Positions 1-4,128 of a DNA stretch of 8,179 nt are shown piece by piece (position 1 is the stretch's first letter; each line of letters begins with the position of its first letter). This DNA is from Candidatus Saccharibacteria bacterium RIFCSPHIGHO2_02_FULL_47_12 (GTDB lineage Bacteria; Patescibacteriota; Saccharimonadia; Saccharimonadales; JANWIN01), in the NCBI GenBank assembly GCA_001790455.1, contig MGCP01000022.1, positions 1,045-9,223 of the forward strand, written 5' to 3'. Both the position numbers and the translations under genes were made by a program. Under the pieces are notes generated by a model, which made no database searches, was not told where the DNA came from, and saw nothing but the letters and a program-made list of their open reading frames with translations.

Positions 1-211
1 GGGCTCATATGTCAGGTGGGATATGTCTGATCCATATCGTATTGATGAGAGTCGTGACGTTGTATCACAATCTGGATGGTCGCCTTATGTTGGCATGATG
101 GCTGTTGGACGTGTAGTAGATATGAGACTTGGAAATACTTCAATCATCGAAAATTACGAACACGTGGGTCGTGCACGGCGTGTAGTTATGGGTAGGGGCG
201 AGGCTATTTAA
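1..211 (+). CDS. pyrC: Dihydroorotase-like amidohydrolase, C-terminal end only (5' partial)
   Basis: The reading frame is already open at the first base and ends in TAA at 209-211, so about 69 C-terminal residues are visible. The methionine at 23 has no good ribosome binding site and is probably internal. The visible part holds SGWSPYVG followed by a GRVVDMRLGN strand. This resembles the conserved tail of dihydroorotases (S-K-x-G-W-S/T-P-F-x-G, then G-x-V-x-x-x-x-x-G), which packs onto the amidohydrolase barrel in the small beta domain. Dihydroorotase interconverts carbamoyl-aspartate and dihydroorotate in cytosolic pyrimidine synthesis. The metal-binding residues lie upstream and cannot be seen. 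A dihydroorotate dehydrogenase-like gene about 0.9 kb downstream supports the call. Other members of the cyclic amidohydrolase group (allantoinase, dihydropyrimidinase) have related tails and are the main alternatives. Confidence 0.6.
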   Translation, partial: GSYVRWDMSDPYRIDESRDVVSQSGWSPYVGMMAVGRVVDMRLGNTSIIENYEHVGRARRVVMGRGEAI

Positions 212-989
212 ACAGTCTTGCTTTTTTCCAAAGCGCTTCAATAATAGAACGCTGCATGTCTACAAATTTTTGGTTTTCTATTTCAAACCCGGTTATAAAA
301 TCTTGTTTTAGCGTCACCTGTGCGTAAATGTTGTTATAGATAAGTACTTCGCCGGCAATGTCTAACTTGTTGGACGCACGGATATTTTGTAACTTGGAAC
401 GCGAAAAATCAGTTTTCCCCAAGTCTTCACTAATCCTCTCGTGTATTCTGTGATTATTCTCTACCAGTACTCTCTCCGTTATGTGGCGGTTTCTAGACTC
501 TGCTACAAACTTTTCATAAAAGGCTTTGCCCATGTAAGGCGAGCGACCCCAAGAACTGTAAACATATACCGTGTCTTTAGCTTTTAGGCTGTTCCAAAAT
601 ATCTGTCTGGCTCCTGAAACACCGTCGTAATATCGTACTTTAGTTGGTGTCTGGCTGCGTAGGTTCGGTAGTCCTTGCAAGGTGCGTTCAATCTCCCTGG
701 CCTCCAGTTTCAAGTCCTTTAGCTGGGCGGTTTTTTCATCTATGTGGTGTCGAATGGATGTGAAAGGCAGGGCGTGGATCTTCTTGTAGTTCTCAAACGT
801 AATTTCTTCAATCAAGCCAAATTTCCGCAATTGTTTTAGTGCTTCATAAACTGTAGTGCGGGGAAGCTGGTTCATATTAGCTATGTCGCTTATACGAAAT
901 TCACCATGCTGCAACAGAAATACATAAACCTGTATCCCGGCTTCGTTTAGACCATAACCTAATAGTTGAGAAACATAGCTTTTTGTCAT
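204..989 (-). CDS. TrmB-family winged-helix transcriptional regulator
   Basis: A 261-residue protein if read from the ATG at 989. The N-terminus (about residues 9-75) is a winged helix with the TrmB pattern: LGYGLNEAGIQVYVFLLQHG, then ISDIA, then the recognition helix PRTTVYEALKQLRKFGLIEE. Residues about 83-105 (EKTAQLKDLKLEAREIERTL) look like a coiled-coil linker. Residues 115-261 (VRYYDGVSGARQIFW onward) match the C-terminal sensor half seen in many bacterial TrmB-like proteins, whose ligand is unknown here. A TTG at 1004 would add five residues and has a weak AGGA 9 nt upstream; the ATG has no clear Shine-Dalgarno, so the start is uncertain. The stop (TAG, 204-206) overlaps the end of the convergent dihydroorotase-like gene by 8 bp. 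The gene is divergent from the dihydroorotate dehydrogenase-like gene, so local control of these neighbours and of itself is a reasonable inference. Three sampled 60-base lines were about 30-42% GC, against 50-53% in two sampled pheT lines. Confidence 0.85.
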   Translation of the reverse strand: MTKSYVSQLLGYGLNEAGIQVYVFLLQHGEFRISDIANMNQLPRTTVYEALKQLRKFGLIEEITFENYKKIHALPFTSIRHHIDEKTAQLKDLKLEAREIERTLQGLPNLRSQTPTKVRYYDGVSGARQIFWNSLKAKDTVYVYSSWGRSPYMGKAFYEKFVAESRNRHITERVLVENNHRIHERISEDLGKTDFSRSKLQNIRASNKLDIAGEVLIYNNIYAQVTLKQDFITGFEIENQKFVDMQRSIIEALWKKARLFK

Positions 990-996
990 AATATGT

Positions 997-1015
997 GACG
1001 ACAAATTTCGTCGTC
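997..1015. promoter_or_regulatory. Inverted repeat GACGAC-N7-GTCGTC, candidate TrmB operator
   Basis: Six-base perfect arms (997-1002 and 1010-1015) flank AAATTTC. The repeat lies 8 to 26 bp upstream of the regulator's ATG and overlaps the -35 position of the putative forward promoter. Autoregulators often bind such dyads in divergent intergenic regions. In the regulator's mRNA the same sequence could form a short hairpin around the alternative TTG start. Function is inferred from symmetry and position only. Confidence 0.45.
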
Positions 1016-1029
1016 CTATTTACTTCCAA

Positions 1030-1035
1030 TACAAT
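1030..1035 (+). promoter_or_regulatory. Possible -10 element for the dihydroorotate dehydrogenase-like gene
   Basis: TACAAT matches 5 of 6 bases of the sigma70-type -10 consensus and lies 40 bp before the ATG. No good -35 is seen: the hexamer at 17-bp spacing, TTCGTC at 1007-1012, matches only 2 of 6 and falls inside the inverted repeat. If real, transcription would begin near 1042. Confidence 0.3.
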
Positions 1036-1038
1036 TTC

Positions 1039-1047
1039 ATCATACCA
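1039..1047 (-). promoter_or_regulatory. Possible extended -10 promoter of the TrmB-family gene
   Basis: On the minus strand the sequence reads TGGTATGAT: a TG-N extension followed by a hexamer matching TATAAT at 5 of 6 positions. Transcription would start near 1031-1033, giving a leader of about 40 nt to the ATG at 989 with the GACGAC/GTCGTC repeat inside it. No strong -35 is visible, which extended -10 promoters can tolerate. This site and the forward -10 are interleaved, so the two transcripts would compete. Confidence 0.35.
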
Positions 1048-1075
1048 TGTAAAAAATAGCAAAAAGGAGGAGTAA

Positions 1076-2095
1076 ATGGCGCAAAATGAATTTAGCCTTG
1101 CTGGGGCAGAACTAGATTGGCCTATAGGGTCAGCTGCAGGTTTGACCAACCATCCAGACATAGAAATTGTGGCAAACAGATTTGAAAATATTGTAAAATC
1201 TGGCGTTAGCTTTGCAGTTCTTGGCGGCTGGACCCTGGGAGAGGTTAGAAGTGGCAGCGGATATATAAAGACAGATACGGGATGGGATTATATTGGTGGA
1301 GACGAACATTATGATATAGAGCTAGGAGCAGGTTGGAATGCAAAAAGTTTGCCCGGACCCGGCACTGATACTGGTTTAGACAGGCTAGACGATTTGGTAG
1401 ACATTGCTAACTCTAGAAACGTTGAAGTTGGACTAAATTTGTCCCCGCACAGCGGTAACCCGGTTGAAGAACTAAAGGAGCTATTAGAAGTTGGCAGAAA
1501 GGCTTTGAACAAGGGGGTTTTATTTGTAGAAATCAACCTAAGCTGCCCAAACATTCCTGATCGTCCGCCGTTTTACCAAGATTTGGACGGAGTTTTAGAA
1601 TACTATGCATATAAAAATACAATCCCGCCACTAGTCAATAAGCATGGTAGGCTGGGGAGCTATGAAAAATTTGGTCCGTTTGAAGGCGACTTTATAGATG
1701 TTAAATACTTTCCGCATGACAGTAATTCGGGAGGGTTGGTAACTAGCAATACGCTGGGCAACCAAGAACCAAAATTGGCAAACGGTGAACCGGCAATCAA
1801 AGTAAACAACGGCAAAGCGGGTATGAGTGGTCCGGCACTGAAGGAGCTTGGTTTCGAGCAGACGAGGTTGTGGGTAAAAGCTCGTGAACGCTTAGCTTGG
1901 ATTGGTGGAGCGGCCAGTCGTGAGATTATAAGTGTACTGGGCGTAAGTACGGGCCAAGAAGTAAAGAGGCGGCTAGTTGCTGAAGCGAGCGCAGTAGAGT
2001 TAGGATCGGTGTTGTACTGGCCAGAACTTGTTGGTTGCGAATCGCCTGCGGAAGTCGTAGAGCAGATTAAACAAGAGATTCTAGAAGCCGCATAA
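1076..2095 (+). CDS. pyrD: Dihydroorotate dehydrogenase-like flavoprotein, divergent class 1 type
   Basis: 339 residues, close to class 1 family length (about 310 in Lactococcus). The start is well supported: AAAGGAGG ends 5 nt before the ATG. The clearest signature is VEINLSCPN at residues 151-159. It carries the class 1 catalytic cysteine (C157) flanked by N154 and N159, which correspond to orotate-contacting asparagines. N88 (WNAKSLPG) and N225 (TSNTLGN) align with the other two substrate asparagines, and KAGMSGPALKELG (247-259) aligns with the usual GG-x-SG-x-x-L-K-P region. No N-terminal membrane anchor is present, so a soluble cytosolic enzyme is expected. It would oxidise dihydroorotate to orotate. 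Departures: the flavin/substrate lysine of the usual T-K-S-x-T motif appears to be glycine (LGGWT, 49-53), and the phosphate-binding GTGG near the C-terminus reads SVLG (286-289). Flavin binding may therefore be altered. These alignments were made by eye from memory of the family. A related barrel oxidoreductase with another substrate is the alternative. Confidence 0.75.
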   Translation: MAQNEFSLAGAELDWPIGSAAGLTNHPDIEIVANRFENIVKSGVSFAVLGGWTLGEVRSGSGYIKTDTGWDYIGGDEHYDIELGAGWNAKSLPGPGTDTGLDRLDDLVDIANSRNVEVGLNLSPHSGNPVEELKELLEVGRKALNKGVLFVEINLSCPNIPDRPPFYQDLDGVLEYYAYKNTIPPLVNKHGRLGSYEKFGPFEGDFIDVKYFPHDSNSGGLVTSNTLGNQEPKLANGEPAIKVNNGKAGMSGPALKELGFEQTRLWVKARERLAWIGGAASREIISVLGVSTGQEVKRRLVAEASAVELGSVLYWPELVGCESPAEVVEQIKQEILEAA

Positions 2096-2098
2096 ACT

Positions 2099-2117
2099 CC
2101 TCTGATATAATCAGAGG
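2099..2117 (+). promoter_or_regulatory. Perfect palindrome with 7-bp arms overlapping the pheS Shine-Dalgarno
   Basis: CCTCTGA, loop TATAA, TCAGAGG. The right arm contains AGAGG (2113-2117), 5 nt before the pheS ATG at 2123 and the only visible ribosome binding site for pheS. Read-through RNA from the upstream gene could fold into a hairpin that masks this site. No T-run follows on either strand, so it is unlikely to be an intrinsic terminator. It could also be a protein-binding dyad. Confidence 0.5.
2103..2111 (+). promoter_or_regulatory. Consensus extended -10 promoter embedded in the palindrome before pheS
   Basis: TGATATAAT is a perfect TG-N-TATAAT extended -10. No -35 resembling TTGACA is seen at 16-18 bp upstream (AGAAGC or neighbours). 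Initiation about 7 nt downstream would fall near 2117-2119, leaving a 5' leader of only about 4-6 nt before the pheS ATG and removing both the hairpin and most of the Shine-Dalgarno. It would drive the pheS-pheT operon. Confidence 0.5.
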
Positions 2118-2122
2118 CAATC

Positions 2123-3160
2123 ATGGAGTATAAAAATACGCGAATTGCTGAAGTTGCAAAGCTATTAAAAAAGCGTTTGCCAGGTCAGGCTGATAAATCT
2201 GTTGTGCTGCGTGCTCCCGAGCTAAAAGCTTTGTACGCCGAAATACCATTATTGCCATCGGAAGAACGGGCAAGTTTCGGTAAGGAGATCAACAAGCTCA
2301 AGGTTGAACTTGAAGAGTTGGCAGAAAAACACATTAATAAGCCTGAAGACCTTACACCCATAGACGTCACTGCGCCGTTTGACGTAAACACTCTGGCAGA
2401 CAAACGCCCCAGGCTGCTTAGCAGCCAGTCTGGCAGTACGCACCCGCTTATGAAAGAGCTAGAGAAGGTGCTAGATATCTTTGCTCGCATGGGCTTTACG
2501 GCTGTAGAGTCGCGCCAGTTAGATGATGATTGGCATATGTTTACCAGCCTGAACTTTCCAGAGGGTCACCCAGCACGGGACGACTACGATACATTTGTAA
2601 CTACCGATGGTTTGATAGCCCCGGCACATACCAGCACCATGCAAAACCGCGTGCTCAAACGGTTTGCCCCAGAACTAAAAGCCGGCAAGGGCATACGTGT
2701 GGTTATACCTGGCCGCGTGTTTAGAAACGAAGACCTAGATGCGCGGCACGAGCACACGTTTTACCAGCTAGAGGGCGTGTATGTAGACGAAGGTATACAT
2801 GTAGGTCACTTACTAGCCACTCTCAAGGCGTTTCTAAGTGAATATTACGAGCAAGAGATAGAGATAAAAACCCAGCCGTTTTACTTTCCATTTACCGAGC
2901 CGTCATTTGAATTCGCTTTAAGCTGTCCTTTCTGCCAGAAAAAGGGCTGCAACGTGTGTTCATATAGCGGTTGGATAGAGCTACTGGGCTGCGGGCTGAT
3001 CCACCCCAATGTGCTAAAGATGGCGGGTATAGACCCAGCCAAATACACCGGCTTTGCTTGGGGTGGTGGCATAGACCGGCTGGTAATGATGAAGTACGAC
3101 ATAGAAGACATCCGCCATTTTGAATCCGGCAAACTAGAATTTTTGAGGCAGTTCAAATGA
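2123..3160 (+). CDS. pheS: Phenylalanine--tRNA ligase alpha subunit
   Basis: 345 residues, normal for bacterial PheS. It is the catalytic subunit of the alpha2-beta2 enzyme that charges tRNA-Phe in the cytosol. Residues 1-75 match the N-terminal helical tRNA-binding arm (LPSEERASFGKEINKLK). Class II motif 1 is GSTHPLMKELEKVLDIF (104-120). Motif 2 is GRVFRNEDLDARHEHTFYQLEG, split here as GRVFRNEDLD and FYQLEG (197-218). Motif 3 is FAWGGGIDRLVMM (311-323). YFPFTEPS (254-261) forms the phenylalanine pocket wall. Four cysteines (268, 271, 276, 279) before GWIELLGCGLIHP match the optional CxxC...CxxC knuckle known from Bacillus-type PheS and may bind zinc. Departures: the usual LLRTHTS reads LIAPAHTS (164-171), so the conserved arginine is absent, and FHQ of motif 2 is FYQ. 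The start has AGAGG 5 nt upstream. The stop overlaps the next gene in ATGA. Confidence 0.97.
   Translation: MEYKNTRIAEVAKLLKKRLPGQADKSVVLRAPELKALYAEIPLLPSEERASFGKEINKLKVELEELAEKHINKPEDLTPIDVTAPFDVNTLADKRPRLLSSQSGSTHPLMKELEKVLDIFARMGFTAVESRQLDDDWHMFTSLNFPEGHPARDDYDTFVTTDGLIAPAHTSTMQNRVLKRFAPELKAGKGIRVVIPGRVFRNEDLDARHEHTFYQLEGVYVDEGIHVGHLLATLKAFLSEYYEQEIEIKTQPFYFPFTEPSFEFALSCPFCQKKGCNVCSYSGWIELLGCGLIHPNVLKMAGIDPAKYTGFAWGGGIDRLVMMKYDIEDIRHFESGKLEFLRQFK
3145..3160 (+). repeat. Direct repeat copy 1 at the pheS/DUF5674 junction
   Basis: GAGGCAGTTCAAATGA includes the Shine-Dalgarno, the last codons of pheS (RQFK), its stop and the ATG of the next gene. It matches 15 of 16 bases at 3799-3814. Confidence 0.55.
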
Positions 3161-3498
3161 AAATAGTAGATAAAATATCGGTTGAAGAATTAAAAACAAT
3201 GGCTGAGCGGATGTATGGCAGTTTAGTAAAGGCCGATGTTGATGTTGCAAAAAAAGTGGTGATTGTTGATATGGAAATGCATGCCGATGGCGAGGCTGAA
3301 CTTTTAGAACAAGGCTCTAGGCAAGAAGACCTATGGGGTATTAACCTCTATCCAGACAAATTTGGTACACCCGAATTTATTGAATTTGATTCTATGATTA
3401 ACCTAAAACCGCGGCAAAACAACAGAAACCGCGGCGTAGATGATCCGCAGATACGTCAACAAATTGCTGCCATTGTTCAGGAGGTGGTTCATGAGTAA
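3157..3498 (+). CDS. DUF5674 family protein
   Basis: 113 residues. The sequence follows the DUF5674 pattern along its length: SLVKADVDVAKK (22-33), MHADGEAELLEQGSRQEDLWGINLYP (41-66, conserved core), EFIEFDSMINLKPRQNNRNR (73-92) and an amphipathic C-terminal helix DPQIRQQIAAIVQEV. There is no signal peptide or membrane segment, so it is probably cytosolic. The family has no established biochemical function known to me. The conserved His42, Asp44 and Glu46 in HADGE and the buried WGIN segment look like a small alpha/beta fold with a polar site, which is inference. GAGG ends 8 nt before the ATG, and the start overlaps the pheS stop by 4 bp, implying coupled translation. It overlaps the following gene by 8 bp. 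Confidence 0.85.
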   Translation: MKIVDKISVEELKTMAERMYGSLVKADVDVAKKVVIVDMEMHADGEAELLEQGSRQEDLWGINLYPDKFGTPEFIEFDSMINLKPRQNNRNRGVDDPQIRQQIAAIVQEVVHE

Positions 3499-3814
3499 CT
3501 ACACTGTTGACCGCACCAAGTGGCAAAAGCTAAGTATCTTTGACCAAATGGGAAATATCTATTCCGAAGTGGGGCGGACGTTTAGCGCTAAGCAAGCAGG
3601 AGACGAAAAGCGTGCGCAAGAAGCAACTGCGCGTGCCTTGGATCTGTTTGATGCTACGGCTGAGAAACTTGCCGCAGATAATTCACCAAAATTGCGTGAA
3701 GTACTGCGGGTAAGGGAGATTTTTGTAGACGAGTCTAAACACGCCCAGACCACTAGTCTAGACAATTACTTAATGCAGTTCGCAGTAGCAGCAAGAACGA
3801 GGCAGTTTAAATGA
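3491..3814 (+). CDS. Small helical protein of unknown function
   Basis: 107 residues from the ATG at 3491, chosen because AGGAGG (3479-3484) ends 6 nt upstream and the start overlaps the previous stop as ATGAGTAA. A longer frame from 3440 would run deep into DUF5674 without such a signal. I do not recognise a named family. It is rich in charged helix-forming residues with no cysteine, signal peptide or membrane segment: KWQKLSIFDQMGNIYSEVGR (9-28), then a long helix through AQEATARALDLFDATAEKL (about 42-60), then LREVLRVREIFVDE (67-80) and a final helix. The KxSIFDQMGNIYSEVGR segment looks functional rather than filler. Its place between DUF5674 and the MazG-like gene, inside the phe operon, suggests a conserved accessory or binding protein. 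It ends in RQFK, like PheS. Confidence 0.75.
   Translation: MSNYTVDRTKWQKLSIFDQMGNIYSEVGRTFSAKQAGDEKRAQEATARALDLFDATAEKLAADNSPKLREVLRVREIFVDESKHAQTTSLDNYLMQFAVAARTRQFK
3799..3814 (+). repeat. Direct repeat copy 2 at the unknown/MazG-like junction
   Basis: GAGGCAGTTTAAATGA differs by one base (T for C) from 3145-3160. It holds the ribosome binding site and ATGA overlap for the MazG-like gene. The two copies bracket the DUF5674 and unknown genes. Confidence 0.55.
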
Positions 3815-4128
3815 GTGATTTTAAAGATTTGCAGTTGCGAGCGGTTGAAGTAAGGCAAAAGTACGCTGAATATAATAAGAAAAATGGGAATGATAAATGG
3901 GGCGGCAAAGAACTGGCTATGGGATTTGTTGGTGACGTGGGTGACCTAGTAAAACTTGTCATGGCAAAGGAAAATTTACGCAAGATTGATGACGCTGACA
4001 TTAAAATGGCACATGAACTTTCTGACTGTCTTTGGTCGTTGCTTGTTATAGCAGACAAATACAACGTAGACCTAGATACGTCGTTTCACAAAACAATGCG
4101 TGAACTCGAGCAGAGGATTGCCTCATGA
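3811..4128 (+). CDS. MazG-like nucleotide pyrophosphohydrolase family protein
   Basis: 105 residues, the length of a single-domain all-alpha NTP pyrophosphatase. The MazG fold is suggested by GFVGDVGDLVKLVMAK (38-53), a short linker, then AHELSDCLWSLLVIADKYNVDL (67-88) and a final helix FHKTMRELEQRI. These enzymes usually coordinate magnesium through E-E-x-x-E on one helix and E-x-x-D on the next, and cleave NTPs or dNTPs to NMP and diphosphate as housecleaning. The second motif is intact (E69, D72), while the first reads G-D-V-G-D (41-45), keeping two acidic residues as Asp. Activity on ordinary NTPs is therefore not assured. GAGG ends 8 nt before the ATG. Start and stop overlap the neighbouring genes in ATGA, placing it directly before pheT. 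Its cytosolic substrate is unknown. Confidence 0.75.
   Translation: MSDFKDLQLRAVEVRQKYAEYNKKNGNDKWGGKELAMGFVGDVGDLVKLVMAKENLRKIDDADIKMAHELSDCLWSLLVIADKYNVDLDTSFHKTMRELEQRIAS

Noticed and set aside
23..211. Complete 62-residue gene starting at the ATG at 23
   Set aside because: The frame is open back to the window edge, no clear ribosome site precedes the ATG, and the residues match the tail of a longer amidohydrolase.
901..1161. 86-residue minus-strand frame spanning the divergent intergenic region
   Set aside because: It overlaps both the regulator and the dehydrogenase start in another frame and shows no motif.
2099..2117. Intrinsic terminator between the dehydrogenase gene and pheS
   Set aside because: The hairpin is good but no T-run follows on either strand, and the start codon lies 5 nt after the arm.
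1660..2124. 154-residue minus-strand open frame opposite the dehydrogenase-like gene
   Set aside because: Antisense to a well-supported gene with INLSCPN and related motifs; its own composition shows no family signal.
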